A stretch of DNA of 47,142 bases. Origin: Bacillota bacterium (GTDB taxonomy: Bacteria; Bacillota; Clostridia; Lachnospirales; Lachnospiraceae). The stretch lies in the NCBI GenBank assembly GCA_023450835.1, contig JAEXGM010000153.1, positions 1 through 47,142 on the forward strand. Reading direction: 5' to 3'. The position numbers and the translations under genes are program-made. The notes below the pieces were generated by a model that had not been told where the DNA came from, did not search any database, and worked only from the letters and a program-made list of their open reading frames with translations. How positions within the stretch are numbered: the first letter of the stretch is position 1; the number at the start of each line of letters is the position of its first letter. Positions 14,339 to 23,180 of the stretch are shown one piece after another.

Positions 14339-15935
14339 ATTTACATCTCTCCCTGAACTCACTTGGTGTGATATTTTCTACCTTCTTAAATATCCGGCTG
14401 AAATAGTTTGGGTCGCTGTAACCTGACATCAGGCACACTTCCTTAATGCTTAGCTTATCATCTTTCAATAATTCTTTGGCTTTTCCGATGCGTATCTCTG
14501 TCAGGTAATCAATAAAATTAACACCTGTTTCTTCTTTGAATTTTTTACTGAAATAATAAGGATTTATATTAACTTCTCTGGATACTGTCTCTAAGGATAT
14601 ATCTTTTCTATAATTTTCACTCATATAGCTGATTGCCTTCATAACAATATCCTCTAACTGATTTTTCTTTCTCTCTGCCATATGCTTTGCAATGTCTGTT
14701 ATTTTCCGAATCCACCAGTTGCTTATCTCCTCGTAGGAGCTGCTGTCCTGGACCTCTTTAAGATATTCGTTCCGATACAGGAAGCCGTAATTTATGCCTC
14801 CGTTCAGAAAGGCTTCCCGCTCTGTACGCATGACCAGTTCCAATACCTTTAGGCGGATACTGTCCATATAATCCGGATAATTGTCCACCATCCAGTCAAA
14901 AAATACTGCCGCCTGCTCTTTTGCTCCCTGGATATCCCCCTGCAAGACCAGCTTTAGCATAAGCTGTTCGTTACTTTCAGGATACTCGCCTTCATATTCT
15001 CCTCTTAAATGCATGTCCCCCACATGGACGACTCTTCCCTCTCCCTCCTGTAAAGTCCGGTATGCTTCCTGATAGGACTGGCTTAACTGCAAAAGCTTGC
15101 ACTTTTGTCCGATTCCTATCCGAAATCTGGCATCTATCTGCTTCTCCAGCGCATGAAGCATGCACCTGGCCTGCCTGGTATTTTGTATTCTCTCTTCATA
15201 TTCCGGTCCCTCTTTGCTGCCAGGTACCATTACAATCACTTTATTTGCCATTACTGCCCCTACCAGACATGTAAAATGCTCTTTTATAATATGCCTCATA
15301 ACCGGATAAAACTTCTGGGAACGCATGCTCATTCCCACCGGATTGGTCAGCACCCCATTTTCAAAGGTTTCCCCAAACTGAATCAAAATAATAAACGCAT
15401 ACTCCTCTTCAATTTCCAAAAGCTCTTTGTAATTATAATATGTACTTTCATTTCCTCCTCCCTGCAGCATAAGGTAATTAATAAAACCACTCTCTAGTAT
15501 GGGAACCACCGTATCCAGTTTTTCTCTTATCCGCAGGTTTGTAAGCTGGCTTTTTCTTTCCGTATCTACCTGGGCCATGGCACGTTTTATTACTCCCAGA
15601 AAATTTTCTTTATTAATCGGTTTGGTCAGAAAATCAAAAACTCCGATTTCAATTGCATCTTTTGCATAATCAAATTTATTGTAAGCGGTGATTACAATAA
15701 ATAAAACGGTTTTATTTATCTTTCTGATAGCCTGCATGGCTTCAATACCACTCATGACAGGCATCTGTATATCCATAAAAATAATGTCCGGCCGGATGCT
15801 TTCAGCCATATCCAGTACTGCTCTTCCTGTTTTGGCAGTATAGACCTCGCAATCCTCTCCGATATTCTTTTGTATCATCGCTCTTAAAGAAACGAGCATA
15901 ATCCCTTCATCATCTGCGATAAGAATTCGATACAT
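14268..15935 (-). CDS. YesN-type response regulator with AraC DNA-binding domain
   Basis: The receiver domain (1-120) has acidic residues 8-9, phospho-acceptor Asp55 (IIFMDIQMP) and Lys105 (LTKP). A long middle region of about 300 residues without a clear motif follows. The C-terminal AraC double helix-turn-helix (about 435-535) shows VNINPYYFSKKFKEETG and CLMSGYSDPNYFSRIFKK. A 20-residue tail beyond the usual end overlaps the next gene. GGAAGGGAG precedes the ATG, and the start overlaps the kinase gene by 26 bases. It probably activates the sugar transporter promoter near 22960; that is inference from context. Confidence 0.92.
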   Translation of the reverse strand: MYRILIADDEGIMLVSLRAMIQKNIGEDCEVYTAKTGRAVLDMAESIRPDIIFMDIQMPVMSGIEAMQAIRKINKTVLFIVITAYNKFDYAKDAIEIGVFDFLTKPINKENFLGVIKRAMAQVDTERKSQLTNLRIREKLDTVVPILESGFINYLMLQGGGNESTYYNYKELLEIEEEYAFIILIQFGETFENGVLTNPVGMSMRSQKFYPVMRHIIKEHFTCLVGAVMANKVIVMVPGSKEGPEYEERIQNTRQARCMLHALEKQIDARFRIGIGQKCKLLQLSQSYQEAYRTLQEGEGRVVHVGDMHLRGEYEGEYPESNEQLMLKLVLQGDIQGAKEQAAVFFDWMVDNYPDYMDSIRLKVLELVMRTEREAFLNGGINYGFLYRNEYLKEVQDSSSYEEISNWWIRKITDIAKHMAERKKNQLEDIVMKAISYMSENYRKDISLETVSREVNINPYYFSKKFKEETGVNFIDYLTEIRIGKAKELLKDDKLSIKEVCLMSGYSDPNYFSRIFKKVENITPSEFRERCKYEQENHILPVDYHAFDDVRDRMQ

Positions 15936-17439
15936 GATTTGCTCCCTTCCGCCTGTTATTTCCCTTTTCCGGTATAACTATCTTTACCTCTGTCCCTTTG
16001 TTAATTCCATCGCTGTGTAAGCTCATGAGATTTTCCATACCGTAATAGAGCCTGAGTCTGTTCCGTACATTGCTAAGCCCTATACCGGCTGAATCACTGC
16101 TTTCGGAAGAAACCGGACCGCCGGATAAAATATCCTCTATTTTATCCATAGACATTCCGATTCCGTTGTCTTTTATAATAATTGTTATATTTTTTTCTTC
16201 CTCTATTACCTTTAATACAATCTCCCCGTCACTGTCCATTCCGGATATACCGTGCTTTACCGCATTTTCCACCACCGGCTGTAAAATCATACTGGGAACC
16301 ATAACATCTGCCAGGTCTTCCGGGACTTCTTTCCGAAAATGAATATCTCCTGTCATCCTGACATTTATAATATAAATATAGTTATCCACTATCTGTATCT
16401 CTTCCTTTAACGTGGTATCCTGCTCCATTTTACGGACATTATAGCGGAAAAAATCCGCCATTTTTTCCAGAAATAATCCGGTCTGATCGGCCTCCTCCAA
16501 TATGGCAAGCTGCGCTCCGGCATTTAGAGAATTAAAAAGAAAATGAGGATTTATCTGTGCCTGGAGGTATTTTAACTGTGCATCCTTTAAATGATTTTCC
16601 ATCAAAAGCTGCTGTTCCTTCAATAGCTGTTCATTCTCCATATCCTCGGTTATCTGTTCAATATAATGCTTTATACTTTTGAGCATAGTATCAAAGGTAC
16701 TGTATAATAATCCGACTTCATCCTCGGATTTCGGCATAATAAAGTCCGAGTTAAAATTCCCCTGGGCGACCTCATTGGCATTGTGGGCAAGCTGAACCAG
16801 AGGCCTTATGATATTTTTAAGAATCAGAACAAGAAGGAATAAGCTGATAACAACGATAATACTTAGAATAACAAGGCTTAAGACCTCCGTGTAGTTAAGA
16901 GATACCATCAGTATTTGATAGTTCCTGGAGTTCTGTTTCAGCTGTTCCGTATTCAGGTTGCTGATAAAGGAGTGTATATATTGATTCAGCCTTTTGGTTT
17001 CTTCGTAGGATTTCTTATATTTTTCTACATTCCGTCCCCTTTTTTCTTTCACCGTTTCATCTGTCAGATTCAAATAGGTGTCCGACATACTTCTGATATT
17101 TTTCTCAAGCATCAGCATATCGTTATCAATAAGCTGGTCATTCAGGCTTTCCATCAGACCGCGGTATTCCTGCTCGCTTTTATAATAATTGACCAGGGCT
17201 GTGGAACTTTTTGTATTCAGATATTCGTATACATTTGACTGTACTTCTTTTAGCTTGTCGGACAGCTTATTGGAAACGATGTTGGAAGAATACACGGTGT
17301 CAAGCTTTTGCAAAGACTTACTGATATAGGCATTTACACTGATATTGGTCAGAAATATAATAACTGCCAGAAAAATAAACACAGAAAACAGTTTTGTACT
17401 TATGGAATGCCTGAATTTATAGATTATATGTCTTATCAT
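15910..17439 (-). CDS. YesM/LytS-type sensor histidine kinase
   Basis: Membrane histidine kinase. TM1 at about 17-37 and TM2 at about 187-208 enclose an extracellular helical region of about 150 residues. A HAMP linker (about 209-262, IIRPLVQLAHNANEVAQGNF) is followed by the His_kinase box with His299 in QINPHFLFNSL. The ATPase domain has VENAVKHGI (N box), DNGIGM (G1) and GIGLSNVRNRL (G2). It has no ligand-binding fold of its own outside; the adjacent anchored binding protein (17467-18456) probably supplies sugar sensing, as in XylFII-LytS systems. It overlaps its regulator by 26 bases. Confidence 0.93.
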   Translation of the reverse strand: MIRHIIYKFRHSISTKLFSVFIFLAVIIFLTNISVNAYISKSLQKLDTVYSSNIVSNKLSDKLKEVQSNVYEYLNTKSSTALVNYYKSEQEYRGLMESLNDQLIDNDMLMLEKNIRSMSDTYLNLTDETVKEKRGRNVEKYKKSYEETKRLNQYIHSFISNLNTEQLKQNSRNYQILMVSLNYTEVLSLVILSIIVVISLFLLVLILKNIIRPLVQLAHNANEVAQGNFNSDFIMPKSEDEVGLLYSTFDTMLKSIKHYIEQITEDMENEQLLKEQQLLMENHLKDAQLKYLQAQINPHFLFNSLNAGAQLAILEEADQTGLFLEKMADFFRYNVRKMEQDTTLKEEIQIVDNYIYIINVRMTGDIHFRKEVPEDLADVMVPSMILQPVVENAVKHGISGMDSDGEIVLKVIEEEKNITIIIKDNGIGMSMDKIEDILSGGPVSSESSDSAGIGLSNVRNRLRLYYGMENLMSLHSDGINKGTEVKIVIPEKGNNRRKGANHVSNSYRR

Positions 17440-17466
17440 TCACAGTCCCTGCCCCTTATTCTGCCC

Positions 17467-18456
17467 CTAATGATAGGAATTCACATTGTTTTTGTCGATG
17501 ATATGGATATCTGCATTATAGTAATTGTTTACATAGCCCATTTGTTCATATTCAAGCAAGGCCTGAACACTCTGCTTTCCCAGCTGTTTTGTATCAACGG
17601 CAACGGTAACAGACGCCAGATCTTTCCTGATTGCCTCCAGTATAATATCGGAAGAATAGGAACCTATAATTGTCACTTCACCTACCTTATTATAATCGAC
17701 AATCGCCTGGCAGGCACATTCCGTATCTACTTCCTCCATACATACCAGAATGTCCGGAATAGCCTCCTGGCTGATAAAAAGGTCACGTATTGCTTCTTCC
17801 GAATCAAATTCCTTATTATCCGTTATATAGTAGGGCTGAATTAAAATATCATTTCCTTTAAGGTTCTCATTGAGCTTCTTCTTAATCTGGTTGAAAATCA
17901 CATCATTCATGGAATTGGAAGCCGCCGAATGAAACAGGATATATATCTTTTTGGTGTCACTGTTTACCTTCTTTACAATCTGCTCCCCGTAAACCTGTCC
18001 CAGCTCATAGGAATTGATTCCAACAAAACTGGCCCTCTTGGTATCAATATCATCATTTAATACGGTAACCACCGGTATATTATTCTTTACGGCTTCATTT
18101 ATCAATTCTTTTACATTATCCGAGCCGTCAGGACAGACTATAATACCGTCAACCTTTGATGCAATGCTGATTCTTAAGTAATCCTCCATGGTATAATCCT
18201 GTGAAAGATTGCTGCCTACCTGCTCCAGATATATATTATTCGCTTCCGCTTCTTCTTTTGCGTTATCATAGACCGATTGCCAGAAGGAGGTCGTCCTGTC
18301 CCGTGCAATCAAAACATAATGTTTTTCATATTCCTTTGCCTGTGCTAAATTTTCTTTTTCTGCTCCTGCCAGTTTTCGCTGTCCATATTGTAAAGCAATC
18401 AAAACCGGCAGCAGGAACACCAATACCATTACTATTGCACTCAATTTTTTTTTCAA
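17467..18456 (-). CDS. Membrane-anchored periplasmic-binding-type sugar sensor
   Basis: Family 1 sugar-binding fold attached by an uncleaved N-terminal helix (about 4-24, LSAIVMVLVFLLPVLIALQY) with no lipobox. Characteristic segments are VLIARDRTTSFWQSVYDNAK, ASKVDGIIVCPDGSDNVKEL, IPVVTVLNDDID, SFVGINSYELG and GSYSSDIILEAI. The start is TTG 18456, with AAAGG 9 bases upstream. It lies 27 bases before the kinase, first gene of that operon. Known relatives (XylFII of Clostridium) bind D-xylose and activate a LytS-type kinase. The ligand here is not determined. Confidence 0.85.
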   Translation of the reverse strand: MKKKLSAIVMVLVFLLPVLIALQYGQRKLAGAEKENLAQAKEYEKHYVLIARDRTTSFWQSVYDNAKEEAEANNIYLEQVGSNLSQDYTMEDYLRISIASKVDGIIVCPDGSDNVKELINEAVKNNIPVVTVLNDDIDTKRASFVGINSYELGQVYGEQIVKKVNSDTKKIYILFHSAASNSMNDVIFNQIKKKLNENLKGNDILIQPYYITDNKEFDSEEAIRDLFISQEAIPDILVCMEEVDTECACQAIVDYNKVGEVTIIGSYSSDIILEAIRKDLASVTVAVDTKQLGKQSVQALLEYEQMGYVNNYYNADIHIIDKNNVNSYH

Positions 18457-18559
18457 TTTCTGCAGCCTTTCATCCTTAACTTAACCCTGTACATATCGCC
18501 GCAGGCAGACTGCTTACAGCATGCCGGATACTGCAATTTTCACAAGGGTATGCCTTTAC

Positions 18560-18588
18560 ATTATATCATTAAACTCTAATATTTACAA
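18560..18588 (-). promoter_or_regulatory. Sigma-A promoter of the sugar-sensor operon
   Basis: On the minus strand TTGTAA (18583-18588), 17-bp spacer, TATAAT (18560-18565). It begins two bases after the terminator of the transport operon and has a leader of about 95 bases before the TTG start. Confidence 0.65.
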
Positions 18589-18590
18589 AG

Positions 18591-18624
18591 AAACGATGCA
18601 ATTTGTTATAAATCGCATCGTTTT
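18591..18624 (-). terminator. Terminator of the sugar-transport operon
   Basis: AAACGATGC (18591-18599) pairs with GCATCGTTT (18615-18623), extended inside by ATTT/AAAT. It lies just after the 86-aa gene, separating the transport and sensor transcripts. Confidence 0.75.
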
Positions 18625-18630
18625 GCCATA

Positions 18631-18891
18631 TTAATCCGGTTCTTTTTCCTCCTGACATTGTTCCTTTTTTTCCTGCTCTGCTCTTTTTCGAGTCTGAATT
18701 AAGGCATAACAGATAATCCCCGCCGCACCGGTTATCAGCACCGAAGCTGCTGCTATAGCGATGGGATAGGATAAGGTCTCATCTCCTGAGAGTCTGTTTT
18801 TTAGCACCAGATATCCCATGTATCCTATGTAGATAGCCACCAGATAATAAAGTATTGCCCTGTCACCGGTTTTTCTCTGTTTCATTTTCAA
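18631..18891 (-). CDS. Small two-TM membrane protein at end of sugar-transport operon (86 aa)
   Basis: Residues 12-31 (AILYYLVAIYIGYMGYLVLK) and 41-65 (SYPIAIAAASVLITGAAGII) predict two membrane helices; a charged Lys/Glu tail follows. GGGAGG lies 7 bases before the ATG, and the gene starts 17 bases after the permease, so it is in the transport operon and before its terminator. No family is recognised. It may assist the permease, but this is only inferred from position. Confidence 0.7.
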   Translation of the reverse strand: MKMKQRKTGDRAILYYLVAIYIGYMGYLVLKNRLSGDETLSYPIAIAAASVLITGAAGIICYALIQTRKRAEQEKKEQCQEEKEPD

Positions 18892-18908
18892 TCCTCCCTG
18901 GGGTTCTC

Positions 18909-20078
18909 TTATGCTTTGGACATGTTCTTATGGTTGAACTTGATATCAAAAATTACAGCCAGAAGCAATACTCCTCCTTTTACAACATACTGCCAGTTGG
19001 AATTTAAGCCATAGATAGACATACCCTGATTAATAATTCCCATTAAGATGGCACCTATTACAGCTCCTCCAATAGTACCGGAACCTCCGTAAGCTGATGC
19101 TCCGCCTATGAAACAGGAACCGATGGCATCCATTTCGTATTGGTTACCGCTGTCTCCGTTTACCGAACCGATACGGGCGGCACAAAGCAGGCCGCTGAGC
19201 CCTGCTAAAAAGGCTACCTGCGCATAAGCGGTAAAGAAGATTTTGTTTGTGTTAATGCCTGAAAGTTTCGTCGCTTTTTCATTTCCGCCTACCGCGTAAA
19301 AATAACGCCCGAATACCGTTTTATTTGTAATATAAGAATAGATGAAGACTACTACCAATACCCATAAGAGCATAACGGATATTCCCTTATAGCCGGCAAG
19401 TTTCCAGCAGTAGACCAGGATACAGGTACTAATAATCACTGCTTTCATATAGACAGTCAGTGTCTTTTCCACTTTATAGCCCTTTTTCTTCCTTTTACGG
19501 TTACTTGTAATGGTTATGATAAAATAAACAACAACGGCTGCTATACCAAACAGAATGGCAGAGTACTTTGTTTTACCATCATCCAGTCCCGGTATTTTAA
19601 GATAGGCCGTAAAGGTATCTAAAAACCGCTGATTCTTGATAGAAATCGTCTTACTGTCCAGTATTACACGCCCGATACCCCTGAATACGAACATTCCCGC
19701 CAAGGTTGTTATAAAAGGCGGTATCCTTGAATATCCTACCCAATATCCCTGCCATATTCCGATGATTACCGAAAGCCCCAATCCCAATAAAATTACCAGA
19801 TAAGCATTCAGATCAGTGGACATCAGTATTTTGGCAGCAAAGGCCCCCACAAGGCAGACAATTGCTCCGACGGATAAATCTATGTTACCTCCCGTAAGAA
19901 TACACAACAGCATTCCGCAGGCGATGATTACTACATATGCATTTTGAAGCAGAAGATTTGAAAGGTTCTGCGCATATGTCATTCTTCCTCCCGTGATAAT
20001 ATTAAACAATAAAAAAACTATTACCAAAACTATTACCATTGTATATTTCACAAGGAATTGCTTTAGCTTTACATTCAT
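18909..20078 (-). CDS. Monosaccharide ABC transporter permease (GguB/XylH-like)
   Basis: BPD_transp_2 family permease (RbsC/XylH/GguB type) with about ten hydrophobic segments. Recognisable features are GGNIDLSVGAIVCLVGAFAA (the conserved family motif), ITTLAGMFVFRGIGR, YAVGGNEKATKLSGINTNKI and SCFIGGASAYGGSGTIGGAVIGAI near the C terminus. The length of 389 matches GguB/XylH. A basic loop (SNRKRKKKGYKVEKT) in the middle is typical of the XylH/GguB branch. Its start overlaps the ATPase stop by 4 bases (ATGA). It imports the sugar delivered by the ChvE-like lipoprotein. Confidence 0.94.
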   Translation of the reverse strand: MNVKLKQFLVKYTMVIVLVIVFLLFNIITGGRMTYAQNLSNLLLQNAYVVIIACGMLLCILTGGNIDLSVGAIVCLVGAFAAKILMSTDLNAYLVILLGLGLSVIIGIWQGYWVGYSRIPPFITTLAGMFVFRGIGRVILDSKTISIKNQRFLDTFTAYLKIPGLDDGKTKYSAILFGIAAVVVYFIITITSNRKRKKKGYKVEKTLTVYMKAVIISTCILVYCWKLAGYKGISVMLLWVLVVVFIYSYITNKTVFGRYFYAVGGNEKATKLSGINTNKIFFTAYAQVAFLAGLSGLLCAARIGSVNGDSGNQYEMDAIGSCFIGGASAYGGSGTIGGAVIGAILMGIINQGMSIYGLNSNWQYVVKGGVLLLAVIFDIKFNHKNMSKA

Positions 20079-21631
20079 ACTTTTTCGACCTCCTGGTTCT
20101 TTTTGTCACTTTGCAGTATACAGGACATGATAAGTTCCTGTGTAGCCTCCGCAGCCGAAAATTCACCTGCTATCCTGCCTTCATTCATCACATAGATCCG
20201 GTCACACATTCCTAACAATTCAGGCATTTCAGAGGAAATCATAATAACACTTTTTCCGTCCTTTACAAGCTGATTCATGATACCGTAGATTTCGTATTTC
20301 GCTCCTACATCAATTCCTCTGGTCGGTTCGTCAAGTATCAATACCTCCGGATCTGCAAACATCCATTTCGCTAACAGTACCTTCTGCTGGTTGCCGCCTG
20401 ACAGATTTCCGGCCTGCTGCTCTATGCTGCTGCATTTGATCCTAAGCTTCATCTTATAATCATCTGCTACTGCCTTTTCCTTATCTTCATCAAATATCCC
20501 TTTTCTGCTTACCTTTGCTGTCTTTGCCAGAGTTGTATTTACACGAATCGGCTGTGCAAGTATCAGCCCGTTGCCTTTACGGTCCTCGGTTACATAGGCA
20601 ATTCCGGCATTAATTGCTGCTTTTACATTATGTAAGACCTCTTCTTTGCTGTTCAGCAATAAGGTTCCCGTAATTTTTTGTCCGTAGCTGTGCCCGAAAA
20701 CACTCATGGCAAGCTCCGTACGCCCGGCTCCCTGCAGTCCTGCAAAGCCAACTATCTCTCCCTTTTTTATGTGAAAATCAATGTGATCGCATATAACCTT
20801 TTCTTCATAAACAGGATGGTAAACCGTCCAATCCTTTACTTCCAGGGCTGTCTCTGCTTTCACGGAATGCTCTCTTGCCGGAAAACGGTCCTTTAATTCC
20901 CTGCCTACCATTCCTTTGATTATTCTTCCTTCATCAATATTGTGGCTTGCATTGCTGATGGTTTCTATTGTTGCTCCATCCCGGAGTACTGTAATATTAT
21001 CCGCTGCATATGCCACCTCATTTAACTTATGGGATATGATAATAGAGGTCATTCCCTGCTTTTTAAATTCCAGCAGCAGATCCAGCAGCATCTTTGTATC
21101 CTCTTCGTTTAAAGAAGAAGTAGGCTCATCCAAAATTAAAAGTTTTACATCTTTGGATAGTGCTTTTGCTATTTCTATCAGCTGCTGCTTCCCGGTTCCT
21201 ATGTCTTTTATAAGAGTTTCCGGTGATTCTTTTAAACCCACCCTTCTCATATGCTTCTCTGCCTGCTGAAAAGTTTCATCCCAGTTAATCCCTGCTCTGC
21301 CTTTTCTCTCATTTCCTAAAAACATATTTTCCGCAATACTTAGAGTAGGTATCAGCGCCAGCTCCTGGTGGATAATAACGATTCCTTTGTCTTCACTGTC
21401 CTTTAATGCATTGAACCGGCATTCTTCCTTGTTATAAATAATTTCCCCCGAATAGGAGCCAAAAGGATATATACCGCTTAGAATATTCATCAGGGTGGAT
21501 TTTCCCGCACCGTTTTCTCCCACCAGCGCGTGTATTTCTCCCCGTTCAACCTGTAAATCCACATTACTTAAGGCCCTTACTCCGGGAAATTCTTTTACGA
21601 TATTCCTCATCTCAAGAATATAATCTGTCAA
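20075..21631 (-). CDS. Monosaccharide ABC transporter ATPase with two ABC domains (GguA/XylG-like)
   Basis: Fused tandem ATPase of sugar importers. Domain 1: GENGAGKSTLMNIL (Walker A), GTGKQQLIEIAKAL (divergent signature), LLILDEPTSSL (Walker B). Domain 2: degenerate Walker A GLQGAGRTELAMSV, LSGGNQQKVLLAKWM signature, VLILDEPTRGIDVGAK. The degenerate second Walker A is normal for this class. The length of 518 is typical. It is the second gene of the operon, 92 bases after the binding protein with an RNA hairpin in the gap, and overlaps the permease by 4 bases. Confidence 0.95.
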   Translation of the reverse strand: MTDYILEMRNIVKEFPGVRALSNVDLQVERGEIHALVGENGAGKSTLMNILSGIYPFGSYSGEIIYNKEECRFNALKDSEDKGIVIIHQELALIPTLSIAENMFLGNERKGRAGINWDETFQQAEKHMRRVGLKESPETLIKDIGTGKQQLIEIAKALSKDVKLLILDEPTSSLNEEDTKMLLDLLLEFKKQGMTSIIISHKLNEVAYAADNITVLRDGATIETISNASHNIDEGRIIKGMVGRELKDRFPAREHSVKAETALEVKDWTVYHPVYEEKVICDHIDFHIKKGEIVGFAGLQGAGRTELAMSVFGHSYGQKITGTLLLNSKEEVLHNVKAAINAGIAYVTEDRKGNGLILAQPIRVNTTLAKTAKVSRKGIFDEDKEKAVADDYKMKLRIKCSSIEQQAGNLSGGNQQKVLLAKWMFADPEVLILDEPTRGIDVGAKYEIYGIMNQLVKDGKSVIMISSEMPELLGMCDRIYVMNEGRIAGEFSAAEATQELIMSCILQSDKKNQEVEKV

Positions 21632-21671
21632 TTGAAACCTCCTTCTTCCAAAGGCAAATCCTGTTACATAA

Positions 21672-21702
21672 TATATGGGTGAGAATACCTCCCACCCATA
21701 TA
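21672..21702 (-). other. Intercistronic hairpin between binding protein and ATPase genes
   Basis: TATATGGGTG (21672-21681) pairs perfectly with CACCCATATA (21693-21702). No T-run follows, so it is more likely an mRNA-stabilising or partial-attenuation structure that keeps binding-protein output above the ATPase and permease. Confidence 0.65.
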
Positions 21703-21723
21703 CATACTTTCCCGCGGCAGATT

Positions 21724-22926
21724 TTACTGTGCAGCCGCCAGATAACCGTCATCACCTACTTTATAATATCCCGTATCTACCAGCTTTTCTTTATAATTAT
21801 CCTTTGTTACCACATCCGGTACCAAAAGGTAAGAAGGAACAATTCCTGAACCGTTCAGATAAGAAGTTGTGTCGTAGGTGCATTCAAATTTGATTTTTGA
21901 AAGCAGAGATTCATTTGGTGTATTTCCAGAAAGGATTTCCTGAGCCAGCGCTACTGTTACTACAGCTTCATTGGCAACTGCCTTGTATACTGTCATAGCC
22001 TGCTTGCCATCCAGTAAGTTCTTTAAATTGGCAATATCTCCATCCTGTCCGGTAATTAAAGGCCAATTGCTGCCGGCATAGTCCGATTCAACAGCCTGGG
22101 CGACACCAAGAGCTGTGGAATCATTGGAACACAGTGCGATATCAAGCTGTGTACCGTTTGCATAATAGGATGCCAATATATTTTGCATACGGTCAAGGGC
22201 TGTTGCGGTATCCCAGGAAGCAGTAGCAACTTTTTCAAACTCCTGCTGGCCGGAAGGAATCTTTATGGTGCCTTTCTCAATTAAGGGTTTTAAGGCATCC
22301 ATTGCACCATTGTAGAAAAATTTCGCATTGTTATCGGCAGGGTCACCTGCGGTAACTTCCATATTGTAGGTCTTGTCACCTGCATTTGTTAAATCCAGTG
22401 TATCTATTATGTACTGTCCCTGTAATTTACCAACCGTGTAATTGTCAAAGGATACATAGTAGGATATGGCATCTGTATTCATTATCAATCGGTCATAGGA
22501 TATAACAGGTATCTTCTGGTCTTTCGCATCCTGCAGCACTGTTGACAGGGACTCTCCGTCTATGGCTGCTATTACCAGCAGATTCACGCCGTCTGCTATT
22601 AAGTTCTGGATATCATTTACCTGCTGGTCACTGTCATTATCAGAATAAGTGAGTTCCGCAGTATAGCCCAGGGCTTCAAACTGCTGTTTCAGATAAGAGC
22701 CGTCCCTGTTCCAGCGCTCCAGAGATTTTGTCGGCATGGAAATACCAACTTTATAATCCTTTTTATCGGCAGATGTATCCTTTGCGGTACCGGATTCATC
22801 GGATTTTCCGGTTGTATCTCCCGCCTGGCTGTTACTCGGTGCCGACACATTCTTATTGGAGCTGCAGCCCCCAAAGGATATCAGCATTACAGCAATTAAT
22901 AAGATTCCCAATACTTTTTTTCTCAT
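21724..22926 (-). CDS. ChvE-like monosaccharide-binding lipoprotein
   Basis: Solute-binding protein of the importer. From ATG 22926 (AGGAGG 6 bases upstream) the signal peptide ends in ISFGGC (Cys21 lipidated), followed by a Ser/Thr/Asp-rich linker. The mature domain follows ChvE closely: VGISMPTKSLERWNRDGSYL, YSDNDSDQQVNDIQNLIADG, VNLLVIAAIDGESLSTVLQD, VISYDRLIMNTDAISYYVSF and TGQDGDIANLKNLLDGKQAM. ChvE binds several aldoses (arabinose, galactose, glucose, xylose); the ligand here cannot be read off. An in-frame ATG nine codons upstream lacks a ribosome site. Confidence 0.93.
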   Translation of the reverse strand: MRKKVLGILLIAVMLISFGGCSSNKNVSAPSNSQAGDTTGKSDESGTAKDTSADKKDYKVGISMPTKSLERWNRDGSYLKQQFEALGYTAELTYSDNDSDQQVNDIQNLIADGVNLLVIAAIDGESLSTVLQDAKDQKIPVISYDRLIMNTDAISYYVSFDNYTVGKLQGQYIIDTLDLTNAGDKTYNMEVTAGDPADNNAKFFYNGAMDALKPLIEKGTIKIPSGQQEFEKVATASWDTATALDRMQNILASYYANGTQLDIALCSNDSTALGVAQAVESDYAGSNWPLITGQDGDIANLKNLLDGKQAMTVYKAVANEAVVTVALAQEILSGNTPNESLLSKIKFECTYDTTSYLNGSGIVPSYLLVPDVVTKDNYKEKLVDTGYYKVGDDGYLAAAQ

Positions 22927-22957
22927 ATAATACCTCCTGGTTTTTTTATACAAGCTG

Positions 22958-22963
22958 ATTATA
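22958..22963 (-). promoter_or_regulatory. -10 element for the sugar-transport operon
   Basis: TATAAT on the minus strand, 32 bases before the start codon. No good -35 is found at 16-18 bases, which would fit dependence on an activator such as the YesN-type regulator. Confidence 0.45.
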
Positions 22964-23087
22964 GCAAAGGGAAACTAGCACATGCTTTATATCCGTCTGG
23001 TTATTTTTGTACCCTGCATTTGAATTTCCATGGAGAGTAGCAATTTATTGATTGCCCTTATAGCACAGGCCAATATTATACTATTAC

Positions 23088-23149
23088 AAAAAGAAGCCCT
23101 GCGGAATACAGCGTGCATTACACACGTCATACTCCGCAGAGCTTCTTTT
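23088..23149. terminator. Strong terminator after gntR
   Basis: AAGAAGC-CTGCGGA..A pairs with T..TCCGCAG-GCTTCTT over more than 20 positions around a CACACG/CGTG-containing loop, with A/T runs at both ends. It ends the Re-citrate synthase operon on the minus strand. Confidence 0.85.
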
Positions 23150-23180
23150 GCAACAGTCCTTTTAGCGCAGACTTTTCAGT

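Noticed and set aside
15105..15497. Plus-strand frame of 130 codons within the response regulator
   Set aside because: Antisense shadow of a well-conserved YesN gene; no family resemblance.
13310..17844. Several plus-strand reading frames of 100-180 codons across the kinase, regulator and binding-protein genes
   Set aside because: They are antisense to strong conserved genes, lack ribosome sites and have cysteine- and isoleucine-rich, low-quality translations.
23088..23149. Regulatory RNA between the sugar operon and gntR
   Set aside because: The perfect stem with T-runs directly after the gntR stop is fully explained as a terminator.
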